Source of the DNA: Dethiobacter sp.
Lineage (GTDB): Bacteria; Bacillota; Dethiobacteria; Dethiobacterales; Dethiobacteraceae
DNA length: 34,089 nt
Direction: 5' to 3'
Assembly (NCBI GenBank): GCA_020725465.1
Contig: DYEY01000062.1
Span: forward strand, 1-34,089
Shown here: positions 21,930 through 29,399 of the stretch, piece after piece
Layout of the letters: every line of letters begins with the position of its first letter
Position numbering within the stretch: the stretch's first letter is position 1
Translations under genes and position numbers: made by a program
The notes under the pieces: generated by a model
Database searches by the model: none
Told to the model about the DNA's origin: nothing
Seen by the model: only the letters and a program-made list of their open reading frames with translations

Positions 21930-22834
21930 TTTTCTTCTCCCCCGTTTTGTTCCGTGTTTTGGCAGCCGAGGAGAGCGTAACCGGCGCTTACCGCCTTTTC
22001 CCCCCTGCTGTTCAGGGCGACGAACCGCAGTTCGTGGTTTTCAGTATTAAACTTCTTTTGTGTCAGCCGGACTCTGATGGTGTCCGGCGGAATCACCATG
22101 CCGGAGAACCGGGCAAAAACCGTTTTCAGCCGGGTCGAATCACCGCCGGCTTCGCGGTTTACGATTTCCCGCACCGCCAGGGCCAGGGTGGCCGAACCGT
22201 GCAGGATAAGGTCAGGGAGCCCCACTGAACGGGCAAAAGACACCGAGGTGTGGATAGGATTATGAATATCGGCACAGCCGTCATAGATAAAGGAGGTTTC
22301 CCTGCCAACAGGGATTTGGGACTCCCACAGGAACTCTTCCCCGTCTTTATACGGGGGCACGTAAGGAAGCGAGCAGGAGCCCTTTCCTTCATCCGTACAC
22401 CCCACTCCGCGCAGCAGGCAACCCATGTGCTCGGTAAACACCGGTTGCTCCTCCCTGTCCCGGGCCAAAAACCTGACCACCAGCTGTGTGCCCGCCCGGT
22501 GCGGGATGACCGCCGCTATTTCTCCCAGTACGGCCAGCCGGTCTCCCGGCCGCACCGGACGGAAAAACTGCAGGTGCTCGGTATAATGCACCAGACGGTG
22601 GAGTATTTCCTCCGGATAGGGGAGAGCGGCAAACCAGGTTAACCTGCCCATAACCTGCCAGGTAACCGCGGCAGCAATGCCCGGCGGTGCAATCAGCCCA
22701 CCTGCCCTGGAATCGTCCAGGTAGGCTGGGTTGCAGTCGGCAATGGCGGCGGCATAATTGGTGGTCTGACGCCAGGTTATTTCGGTAGTGTGCTCTTTCA
22801 GCTTCAAGCCAACGATGTCAGAACCGACCTCCAT
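21926..22834 (-). CDS. Double-hotdog MaoC-like acyl-CoA hydratase/dehydratase
   Basis: The 302-residue protein has two hotdog halves. The N-terminal FAS1-like half (about 1-150) contains IADCNPAYLD and FRPVRPGDRLAVLGEIAAV. The C-terminal MaoC half (about 165-295) contains FIYDGCADIHNPIHTSVSF and VGLPDLILHGSATLALAVREI. MaoC hydratases interconvert enoyl-CoA and (R)-3-hydroxyacyl-CoA. The usual catalytic motif is DxNPxH. Here the aspartate (189) is one residue further from NPIH, so activity is likely but not certain. AAGGAAG lies eight bases before ATG. It is coupled to the activase gene and 59 bases below the VIT-VWA gene. CoA-ester chemistry fits both partners. Confidence 0.82.
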   Translation of the reverse strand: MEVGSDIVGLKLKEHTTEITWRQTTNYAAAIADCNPAYLDDSRAGGLIAPPGIAAAVTWQVMGRLTWFAALPYPEEILHRLVHYTEHLQFFRPVRPGDRLAVLGEIAAVIPHRAGTQLVVRFLARDREEQPVFTEHMGCLLRGVGCTDEGKGSCSLPYVPPYKDGEEFLWESQIPVGRETSFIYDGCADIHNPIHTSVSFARSVGLPDLILHGSATLALAVREIVNREAGGDSTRLKTVFARFSGMVIPPDTIRVRLTQKKFNTENHELRFVALNSRGEKAVSAGYALLGCQNTEQNGGEEK

Positions 22835-22893
22835 GGGCTTTCTTCCTTCCCCACAAAAACTCTTTCGTCATAAGGAGCTAATTCGCTCAAAAC

Positions 22894-25338
22894 TTAAAAT
22901 AACCTGCCGGCTTTTATTCCCTGGTGTCTTATTTCTGCTCCCGGAGGCATTATTTTAGCCAGGGCGGCTTCTGTAAGGCCATCCCTGTCAGCGATAACCG
23001 CAGCGATATCGTCCAGTGAGAGCCGGCCGGCCAGGTAATCGGCAGCAGGGCCGCCACCGGAACAGGCGGCCAGTACCTGCTGCTTCAGTTCAGCCAGGGC
23101 CAAACCGGTTTCCCGCCGCATCTCTCCCCTGAGCAGCCCCCGGTCCAGGACCGTCTGGATGGCCAGGACGGCCACCAGCAGCGGTGGCAGGTCCTTTGTA
23201 TCTGCTTTTGATTGGGCATATTCCAGCAGGTATAAAGCCGCTTTGCGCAACTGGCCGCTGTACGGCGCCAGGTGACCGCTGTCCAGGGTGAAAGCAAGTA
23301 CTGCCATGCCGGTAGCCAGGATTTTCTGCCGTAGCGGATCGTCTTTTTTGCCAAAAGAGCCGTCAGCCAGCTGCTTCTGTGCCAGCTGCCGCAGGTTGCT
23401 CCCTGTACTGCTAGCTCTTCTTCCGATGGGCCCACCCTGTAGGTGCTTAGACGGTACCAGTTGGCTTTCACAGACTATTGGCAGGTAGTTATCGGTTTTC
23501 CTGCTGATATCCTCGCCCAATGATAAAGTCAGACTGTTGTAATTCATTCCCCACCCTGCGGGTGGCGCTATCGGAACCACCACAGTTTCGGGCAGTCCAC
23601 CTGCCTTATCCTGTCTTTCCAGCACCGCTACGAAGGAGGTATAGTCTGAAGTCAGGCTGAACGCCTTACACAGCTCAATTATTTCCGCTCTTACCGCTTT
23701 TTCTCGTCTGGGGTTCACCCGGTAGAGGGTGTTTTTCAGCGCTTCCATCTTTCTTTTAGCAAACAGCTTCTCCAGAAAGCTGTAGCGTTCATCGCAAACC
23801 AATGAGGCCAGGTCAGGCGAGAGCGCCAGTTGCTGCCGGTTGCAGTTGAGGAATGCGTTGCCGGACGGCACACCGCTGAAGGAGGCTATGAATGACACCG
23901 GTTCCAGGTCAAAAACAGGGCCCACTGCAGCAGGATAAACCTCCCCCACCTGCAATGTCCCCCAGTTCACCTCAGCCCCGGTTACCGCAGGCGAAATTAT
24001 TCGCGCAAATTGCCTGAGCACCTTGTCTTCCAGCCGTTCGCCGGGGTACACGAATTCACCGGACCCGTTGCCCGCTTCGGCCAGGCTGTTTATGAAATGC
24101 TCATTGACCGTGGTGTCGATACCAAAGGGAAATAGCCGCCCATCGCCAATGCAATCCCGGACTAAAGCTGTTATTTCCGCCTCGTTGCCCACCTGGCCAT
24201 CGGTAAAGAGTAGCGTTACTCTCTGCCTCCCGGCAGGGAGGCACAGGGCGAAGGCTACCGGTTCCAGTATTTCCGTGCCACCCTGTGACTGCAGGCGGTC
24301 AATCCAAGCCTCTGCCGCCTCCAGGCCGGCCTGGTCAAAAGGCAGGCTGGCGGGCGAAAAGAAATGGCAGTTGCTCTCAAAGGCCACAATATTGAAGGTA
24401 TCCTTGCCGGTCAGGTTGCGCAGGCACAGCTTCAGAGCAGTTTTTGCCTGTTCCAGCTTTTCTCCGTCCATGGAACCGGATATGTCAAGGAGGAAGATAT
24501 ACTCCCTGCCCCCGTCCGCTTGCACCGGGGGCAGCTCCGGTATAAATTCCAGGTAAAGGTATCCTTTTCCCTCCCGTCCGGCTATTACGCCGTAAGCCCC
24601 GGCTTCATAGGAATGACGGCAGATGATGACAATATCTCTGTCTGCTGCTGTCTCTCCCGCTGCCAGGCAGACCCTGTACCTGCCGTCGGCCAACAGTTCT
24701 GCCCGGATTGCGTGCGACGGCGATACAATCTCAGTCGTTTCAGCAAAAGGGCGGATCAACAGCTCCATGCTTATTGCATAGCCAGCATCACCCACTGGGG
24801 GTGTAATAAAATCGGCGTCGGGAACCCGGTCGGTAGGCGGTCTTGTGCCCGTACCGTGCTTTTTCCCCTGCCCTTGTCCCGGTATATATCTGGGAGCAAC
24901 AACGGTAGGTATGGTTATTCTCAGTTCACTTTCGCAGCGGCGGAATTCCTGCAGGTAGCTGATTTCCACCTCCGCCTCCTCCTCTGGTCCCAGCTGTCCC
25001 AGGGAAACCTGAAAGACATTGGGGCGATACTGCTCTATAATAAAGGCGCTGTCACCTTTTAGCAGCGAATCGTCATAGAGGGCGAAAGCCTCTTCTTTTG
25101 ATTTCACCTCTCCCCTGGCCTGCAGCGACCCGGTGCGGGCCGCAAACCCGGTTACCGCCGCCCTATCCGGCAGGGGAAAAGTATAGACCACCTCCAGGTT
25201 ACGGGAGGTGTTGTTCCTGTATTTCTGGGTCAGCCTGAATTCACCGAAGAGCCCGGTAACTTCCCCACTGATCTCAATGCTTTGCAGCGGTACACCGGCA
25301 ATCTTCCGCCTGTCTTTGGTTAACAGTCCGCTAAACAT
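22894..25338 (-). CDS. VIT and VWA domain protein with helical C-terminal domain
   Basis: The 814-residue protein has no clear signal peptide. A VIT domain (about 1-132) shows the family sequence YRNNTSRNLEVVYTFPLPDRAAV, then KSKEEAFALYDD. A linker rich in GKK and proline follows. The VWA domain (about 278-450) has the metal-binding MIDAS motif DISGS near 286, later TDGQVGNE. The C-terminal part (about 635-790) is helical, with LRQLAQKQLADGSFG, like the alpha/alpha toroid repeats of complement and cyclase-type domains. VIT-VWA proteins usually bind other proteins. ATG is nine bases after GGAGG; TTG 25341 overlaps the MerR stop and is the alternative. Function unknown. Confidence 0.86.
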   Translation of the reverse strand: MFSGLLTKDRRKIAGVPLQSIEISGEVTGLFGEFRLTQKYRNNTSRNLEVVYTFPLPDRAAVTGFAARTGSLQARGEVKSKEEAFALYDDSLLKGDSAFIIEQYRPNVFQVSLGQLGPEEEAEVEISYLQEFRRCESELRITIPTVVAPRYIPGQGQGKKHGTGTRPPTDRVPDADFITPPVGDAGYAISMELLIRPFAETTEIVSPSHAIRAELLADGRYRVCLAAGETAADRDIVIICRHSYEAGAYGVIAGREGKGYLYLEFIPELPPVQADGGREYIFLLDISGSMDGEKLEQAKTALKLCLRNLTGKDTFNIVAFESNCHFFSPASLPFDQAGLEAAEAWIDRLQSQGGTEILEPVAFALCLPAGRQRVTLLFTDGQVGNEAEITALVRDCIGDGRLFPFGIDTTVNEHFINSLAEAGNGSGEFVYPGERLEDKVLRQFARIISPAVTGAEVNWGTLQVGEVYPAAVGPVFDLEPVSFIASFSGVPSGNAFLNCNRQQLALSPDLASLVCDERYSFLEKLFAKRKMEALKNTLYRVNPRREKAVRAEIIELCKAFSLTSDYTSFVAVLERQDKAGGLPETVVVPIAPPAGWGMNYNSLTLSLGEDISRKTDNYLPIVCESQLVPSKHLQGGPIGRRASSTGSNLRQLAQKQLADGSFGKKDDPLRQKILATGMAVLAFTLDSGHLAPYSGQLRKAALYLLEYAQSKADTKDLPPLLVAVLAIQTVLDRGLLRGEMRRETGLALAELKQQVLAACSGGGPAADYLAGRLSLDDIAAVIADRDGLTEAALAKIMPPGAEIRHQGIKAGRLF

Positions 25339-25822
25339 CAAGCCGCGCCTCCTTTATCCCGGATAAAACCCTTTTGGCATAAGCCAGTATGTTCATGACA
25401 GCAGCGCGTTCCCGGTCACTCAGGTCTTTTGGGCACAACAGTTCCACTCCCGCTCCCAGTTGGTATTTTACATAGCAAGTGCCGGCGGAATACTTCGCCC
25501 GGTATGCCGACGGCTCAACCGCCTCAGAAACCATGGCCGGATATGCTGCTGCCTGCGCTCCTTTTTCTTCCTGCTCCAGTAATGACCGTACCCCGCTGGT
25601 GTCGAGTTCAGCAACTATGTTCCGGATCCGCTCAAGCGGCAGGTATTTTTCCTGCAGCTTTTTAATCAGCATGATTCTTAGCAGGTGGTCCTCGCTGTAG
25701 GTGCTCATAATACCGGTGCCGTGGGCGGGAGGCAACAGACCCCTGTTGATATAATAATGAATGGTTCTTTTGGTTACACCAGCCTTGGCGGCCAGGTCAC
25801 CTATCCTGAACTGTTCAGCCAT
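25331..25822 (-). CDS. MerR family transcriptional regulator
   Basis: This 163-residue regulator has the MerR winged-helix at the start (FRIGDLAAKAGVTKRTIHYYINRGLLPP, then YSEDHLLRIMLIKKLQE) and a long helix. The C-terminal effector region (about 90-163) resembles no metal-binding type; its two cysteines are far from a MerR metal site. AGGAG lies eight bases before ATG. It is the first gene of the run MerR to VIT-VWA to MaoC to activase to CC protein, and its stop overlaps the next gene. Its promoter holds a short dyad in the spacer, so it probably regulates itself and the cluster. Confidence 0.9.
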   Translation of the reverse strand: MAEQFRIGDLAAKAGVTKRTIHYYINRGLLPPAHGTGIMSTYSEDHLLRIMLIKKLQEKYLPLERIRNIVAELDTSGVRSLLEQEEKGAQAAAYPAMVSEAVEPSAYRAKYSAGTCYVKYQLGAGVELLCPKDLSDRERAAVMNILAYAKRVLSGIKEARLDV

Positions 25823-25850
25823 GCAGATCTCTCCTAAGACTTTTGAGTAT

Positions 25851-25879
25851 ATAATAACACTATTACGTTACGATGTCAA
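25851..25879 (-). promoter_or_regulatory. Promoter of the MerR-led operon with spacer dyad
   Basis: On minus, TTGACA (25879-25874), 17 bases, then TATTAT (25856-25851). A TAAC/GTTA dyad occupies the spacer and -10 region, the usual MerR binding position. An alternative -10 two bases further would give the 19-base spacer typical of MerR-activated promoters. Confidence 0.65.
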
Positions 25880-25927
25880 GTTATAAAAAAGCAGACGTTA
25901 ATTTTCCCCACCCTTAACATTCTGGCC

Positions 25928-25960
25928 ATCAAAAAAAGGAGTAACCATGGTTACTCCTTT
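25928..25960 (-). terminator. Terminator of the keto-acid operon, perfect 26-bp palindrome
   Basis: Bases 25935-25960 are a perfect palindrome centred on CCATGG, with arms AAAGGAGTAACC and GGTTACTCCTTT. On minus it is followed by seven T in all. It is 80 bases after the stop of the AtoE-like gene. The T tract favours a terminator; a protein-binding role is not excluded. Confidence 0.7.
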
Positions 25961-26040
25961 AAAGCATAAAACCGTTACGCCGACCTTCCAGCCGGCAAAA
26001 AATTAACCATACCCCTGCTTTCTCCCGATTGGAAAAAAAT

Positions 26041-27417
26041 TTACGGTACGATCAGGAGTACCGCACTTATTATAAAAATAAAAATTATGCACACCACAGC
26101 AGTGTAGCCCATAAAATCCCTGGCTTTTATGTTCATCAGTTTAACCATAACCGGCAGAAATGTCAGAGTCCAAAACGGGTTAATCAGATTTGTTACCGCG
26201 TCTCCATAACCAAAGGCTATGATAACTTTCTCCAATGGCGCTCCCAGAGTCTGAGCGGCTGGCAGAATTGAAGGCGCCAGCACTATCCACTCGCCACCGC
26301 CGGAGGGGATAAACAGGTTAACCAGCGCCGCGGTGATAAATGTAAAAAGCGGGTAAGTATAAGCGGTGCTGATGTTGACAAACCACTGTGCAACTACAGC
26401 GGAAAGCCCTGAAAACATGAAGATTCCCATGATGCCGGCATAAAAAGGAAACTGAATCAGAAGGTCGCCGATACCCTTAACCGCCTCTTTCATTGCATCA
26501 ATATATTTAATTGGTGTGCCGTGTAACAGAAGTCCAAGAATCAGGAAAAAAAAGTTTACTGTGTTCAAATTCAGACCGTTTATGCCGGTACGTGCAAAAT
26601 AGGGCAGTATATAGATAAAGCCGGATATAACGATAATAAGGGTGAGTATTCTGCTATTGTTAAGCCTGTCGGAGATGCTGACTGGAGCTACCGGGGTTTT
26701 GGTCAGCTGAGTTTCGGCTGTAGCAACAGTTTCTACCCCACCATTCCTTTCCCATTGCAGAGCAGCATCAAACCTTTCTTCTACTCTCCTCGGAACCAAA
26801 AACAGGATAATTATGGGAATTAAAACGAAGCTGGTTATCAGCAACACTATGTTGACTGTGCTCCCCAGTGTCGCACCAGTGGGAATTACGTCATTCACCA
26901 GCCCCATTTTAATAAATTGGTTGCCTGGGGTGTTCATCATCAGCGGTGCTGAAGCAGACAGGCCGCCATGCCAAGGGATTATGGCCGTGTATATGGCAGC
27001 ACAGGCCAACCTAAAATCTATCCCCTTTATCCTGCGACATATTTCCACAGTAAAAACCGCTGCAACAGGTATCAATCCCCAGTTTATCGTAATCAGAACC
27101 AGAGAAACCAGAGAGATAGACAAATAAGCTGCGATAGGTTTGTTAATTTTCCTGGCAAGAGCATCAAAACCGCGTCCCACAGGTCGTGAGATTCCAACGC
27201 AATAGCCCAATGTAATAATCAGAGCCATTTGCATGGAAAACTCCAGCATGTTCCAGAAGCCTTTGTACCAGTGAGAAAAGATATCAATGAATTTGGTCGG
27301 TGTCAGTGCCAACGCGAGAATAGCTGCGATAATTGTCAGTAAAAATGCAAATACCAAAGAGTCGGGCAGCCATCTGCTAAATCTGTCAGCAAAAAAAGCA
27401 CCGATACTTCTGAGCAT
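26041..27417 (-). CDS. atoE: AtoE family short-chain fatty acid transporter
   Basis: This 458-residue membrane protein has about ten helices. AtoE family sequences are WYKGFWNMLEFSMQMALIITLGYCVG, AAIYTAIIPWHGGLSASAPLMM, and near the end NLFIPSGGGEWIVLAPSILPAAQTLGAPLEKVIIAFGYGDAVTNLINPFW. AtoE of E. coli brings in short-chain fatty acids such as acetoacetate precursors. The longest frame opens at TTG 27438, inside the Shine-Dalgarno stretch. ATG 27417 lies nine bases after AAAGGAG and is taken. The keto-acid cleavage gene is 56 bases upstream on the same strand and is probably cotranscribed, suggesting uptake of a beta-keto or short acid. Confidence 0.92.
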   Translation of the reverse strand: MLRSIGAFFADRFSRWLPDSLVFAFLLTIIAAILALALTPTKFIDIFSHWYKGFWNMLEFSMQMALIITLGYCVGISRPVGRGFDALARKINKPIAAYLSISLVSLVLITINWGLIPVAAVFTVEICRRIKGIDFRLACAAIYTAIIPWHGGLSASAPLMMNTPGNQFIKMGLVNDVIPTGATLGSTVNIVLLITSFVLIPIIILFLVPRRVEERFDAALQWERNGGVETVATAETQLTKTPVAPVSISDRLNNSRILTLIIVISGFIYILPYFARTGINGLNLNTVNFFFLILGLLLHGTPIKYIDAMKEAVKGIGDLLIQFPFYAGIMGIFMFSGLSAVVAQWFVNISTAYTYPLFTFITAALVNLFIPSGGGEWIVLAPSILPAAQTLGAPLEKVIIAFGYGDAVTNLINPFWTLTFLPVMVKLMNIKARDFMGYTAVVCIIFIFIISAVLLIVP

Positions 27418-27473
27418 CCGCTGTCTCTCCTTTCCCAAAATCGAACTATTTTCTTTTTCCTCTTGTTCTTGTG

Positions 27474-28394
27474 CTAAAACCCTACCTTTTCCAATCCTTT
27501 CAGCTCCAGCATCGATCGGGCGTCGTCGGGAGTGGCGATTTCCAGGCTTAATTCCCTGGCTATGTTCACCACCTTTCGTACCTGGTCAGCGCTGCTGGTA
27601 GCCAGAACACCTTTGCCGGCGTAGAGGCTGTCTTCCAGGCCGACCCTCACATTGCCGCCCATGGCTAAAGCCGCTGCGCAAATGTTCAGCTGGTGGCGGC
27701 CGGCGGCACAGACAGACCAGTTGAATTTACCGATGAGTTCCCTGGCTGTACCAAGCAGGGTTACCAGATTGGGCACTGATGCCGGCAGCCCACCAAGTAT
27801 TCCCAGCACAAACTGCATATAAACCGGAGGCTTCAGATAACCCTCGGCTATTAACTGGGCGGCGTTGTTGATCATGCCAAGGTCATAAATCTCCAGTTCC
27901 GCCCTTGTTCCATGTGCGTTCATGGTCTGCAGGAAATACTTCATGGTGGCAAAGGTGTTGCTGAACACAAAATCTTCGGTAAACTCAAGATATTTCTTTT
28001 CCCATTCGAACTTATAATCTTTGATTTTCTCCACCACCGGGTACAGTGCAAAGTTCAGAGAACCCATGTTAAATGATGCCAGTTCCGGTTTAAAAACAGT
28101 TACAACCTTAATACGGTCCTCCTTGGTCATGCCAAGACCTCCGCCAGTGGTGGTGCATACCACCACGTCGCACCGCTCCCGGATTTTCCGCAGTATTTCA
28201 CCGTAGTGTTCCATGTCGGCCGAAGGTTGACCGGTCTTGGGGTCACGGGCATGAATATGTACCACTGCTGCGCCCGCTTCATAAGCTTTAACGGCGTCGT
28301 CGGCGATCTGCTGCGGGGTGATGGGCAGGTATGGCGACATGCTGGGTACGTGAATTGCCCCGGTTATGGCCGCGGTAACGATTACTTTAGACAC
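27474..28394 (-). CDS. BKACE family beta-keto acid cleavage enzyme (DUF849, Kce-like)
   Basis: Enzymes of this family combine a beta-keto acid with acetyl-CoA, giving acetoacetate and a new CoA ester; the founding member cleaves 3-keto-5-aminohexanoate in lysine fermentation. The 306-residue product has the zinc ligands His46 and His48 in VVHIHARD and Glu254 in NVRVGLEDS. The start region lacks the Glu at position 14 seen in Kce, so the natural substrate is probably not the lysine intermediate. I use GTG 28394, ten bases after AAAGGAG; TTG 28403 lies only two bases after it. An AtoE-like carrier follows in the same operon. No other lysine-fermentation gene is in the window. Confidence 0.92.
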   Translation of the reverse strand: MSKVIVTAAITGAIHVPSMSPYLPITPQQIADDAVKAYEAGAAVVHIHARDPKTGQPSADMEHYGEILRKIRERCDVVVCTTTGGGLGMTKEDRIKVVTVFKPELASFNMGSLNFALYPVVEKIKDYKFEWEKKYLEFTEDFVFSNTFATMKYFLQTMNAHGTRAELEIYDLGMINNAAQLIAEGYLKPPVYMQFVLGILGGLPASVPNLVTLLGTARELIGKFNWSVCAAGRHQLNICAAALAMGGNVRVGLEDSLYAGKGVLATSSADQVRKVVNIARELSLEIATPDDARSMLELKGLEKVGF

Positions 28395-28448
28395 AAATCC
28401 CAATCTCCTTTCATAACTACTACTAACGTAGTGATAGCTTTATTTGAT

Positions 28449-28477
28449 ATTGTATTGCACTTTAATAACTATGTCAA
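28449..28477 (-). promoter_or_regulatory. Near-consensus promoter of the keto-acid cleavage operon
   Basis: On minus, TTGACA (28477-28472), 17 bases, then TACAAT (28454-28449). The leader to GTG 28394 is about 45 bases. It holds a small inverted repeat ACTAC/GTAGT (28419-28423, 28428-28432). TACGTTA within it also occurs in the MerR promoter spacer, but on the opposite side. Confidence 0.82.
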
Positions 28478-28526
28478 TATTGGAAAGATTTGAAATGCTT
28501 TTGCTGTGGCAGGGAAATCAGCACTC

Positions 28527-28548
28527 TTGTGGAATAAATTTGTGGAAT
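28527..28548 (+). repeat. Direct repeat upstream of the CBS gene
   Basis: TTGTGGAAT occurs at 28527-28535 and again at 28540-28548, 13 bases apart. It may be a regulator site or a chance duplication. No convincing promoter was located for the CBS gene. Confidence 0.35.
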
Positions 28549-28609
28549 GAAAACAAAGAAATTTACAGGCAGGCATCAATCGTCAAACTGCGGAAAGGGG
28601 TAATATCCC

Positions 28610-29032
28610 ATTAACGTTGCGTTCTTTCTTGTACCGAAAAAAGAGGTTGCTTTTTTGCAATCGTCGTGTACCATGCGCCAGGCCATCGAGAAAATGGAAT
28701 TCCACCGCTATACCGCCATACCCATAATTGACCAGGATGGCAAATACGTCGGCACCATCACCGAGGGCGACCTGCTCTGGGCTTTGAAGAACATCCCCGG
28801 CCTGACCCTGGAAAATACGGAAAAATTTCCGCTTAAAGACATCCCCCGTCATATTGAGAATGCCCCGGTCCGGATTGAGGCCACCATTGACAGCCTCCTT
28901 TCCCTTGCCATTACCCAGAACTTCGTGCCGGTAGTGGACGATGATGGTATTTTTATCGGTATAGTGAGAAGGCGGGAAATAATTGAGTACCTGGCCGGTC
29001 AGCTTAAAGGCAACCAAGGGGAAAAAGAATAA
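28610..29032 (+). CDS. CBS-domain protein, apparent ATT start
   Basis: The 140-residue protein has two CBS motifs; HRYTAIPIIDQDGKYVGTITEGDLL is the first. The second is FVPVVDDDGIFIGIVRRREIIEYL. CBS pairs usually bind adenine nucleotides and act as energy sensors. Clostridial homologues open with sequences like MNxxFFLxPKxxVAxL. Here the frame reads (ATT)NVAFFLVPKKEVAFLQSS, preceded by an in-frame stop at 28601-28603. ATT 28610 lies nine bases after AAAGGGG. The only conventional start downstream is TTG 28655, which drops the conserved opening and lacks a ribosome site. The gene stands alone on plus. Confidence 0.82.
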   Translation: MNVAFFLVPKKEVAFLQSSCTMRQAIEKMEFHRYTAIPIIDQDGKYVGTITEGDLLWALKNIPGLTLENTEKFPLKDIPRHIENAPVRIEATIDSLLSLAITQNFVPVVDDDGIFIGIVRRREIIEYLAGQLKGNQGEKE

Positions 29033-29060
29033 GCGGGTAAAGCCCGCTTTGTTTGTGTTT
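29031..29060. terminator. Terminator between CBS and zinc-ribbon genes
   Basis: AAGCGGG (29031-29037) and CCCGCTT (29043-29049) pair around five bases. TTTGTTTGTGTTT follows on plus. The hairpin starts within the CBS stop codon. On minus the sequence after the stem is also T-rich, so it may serve the opposing gene as well. Confidence 0.75.
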
Positions 29061-29253
29061 ATCCGGTTTCCGCCCGCTTAAACCAAAACATGCCGCACAG
29101 GCAGCCGATGTCTTCATCCCAGGTTTCGGTGAAACAAAGTTTAAGCTCGCTCTCACAGTAAGGACAGCAGATAATGTTACGGTTGAGGTTCCCTTCTGTG
29201 GCAAAATGGCTGAGGTCTTTTTTGCAAACAGGACAATCGGCATAATAAAACAT
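29059..29253 (-). CDS. Small zinc-ribbon protein
   Basis: This 64-residue cytoplasmic protein has three cysteine pairs: CPVC at 7-10, CPYC at 30-33 and CLCG near 51. The first two CxxC knuckles would hold one zinc ion. I do not recognise a named family; such proteins are common in anaerobic Firmicutes. AGGAGG lies five bases before ATG 29253, supporting translation. A longer minus frame from 29270 in another phase has no such support and is a shadow. It faces the CBS gene convergently. Confidence 0.72.
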   Translation of the reverse strand: MFYYADCPVCKKDLSHFATEGNLNRNIICCPYCESELKLCFTETWDEDIGCLCGMFWFKRAETG

Positions 29254-29343
29254 GGCAGCCTCCTGTACAACGTCCGGGCATGCCCCGGTTTTTATATTTT
29301 TTCTCCGTACAGTTTACTTTTACCTGCCGGCACATTTCGATTC

Positions 29344-29375
29344 ATAAAATAAGTCCGCGGCTGTAGGCCGCGGAC
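29344..29375 (-). terminator. Terminator of the YjiH-like gene
   Basis: GTCCGCGGC (29353-29361) pairs with GCCGCGGAC (29367-29375) around five bases. On minus, TTATTTTAT follows. It starts 25 bases after the stop codon. Confidence 0.9.
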
Positions 29376-29399
29376 ACCGGTTCAACGGGACCAAGTCTG

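Noticed and set aside
25935-25960. Perfect 26-bp palindrome as an attachment or operator site
   Set aside because: The seven T that follow on minus and the position after the AtoE-like gene make a terminator the simpler reading, though binding is not excluded.
28583-29017. Minus-strand frame opposite the CBS gene
   Set aside because: The plus-strand CBS motifs are clear, and this frame has no known domain.
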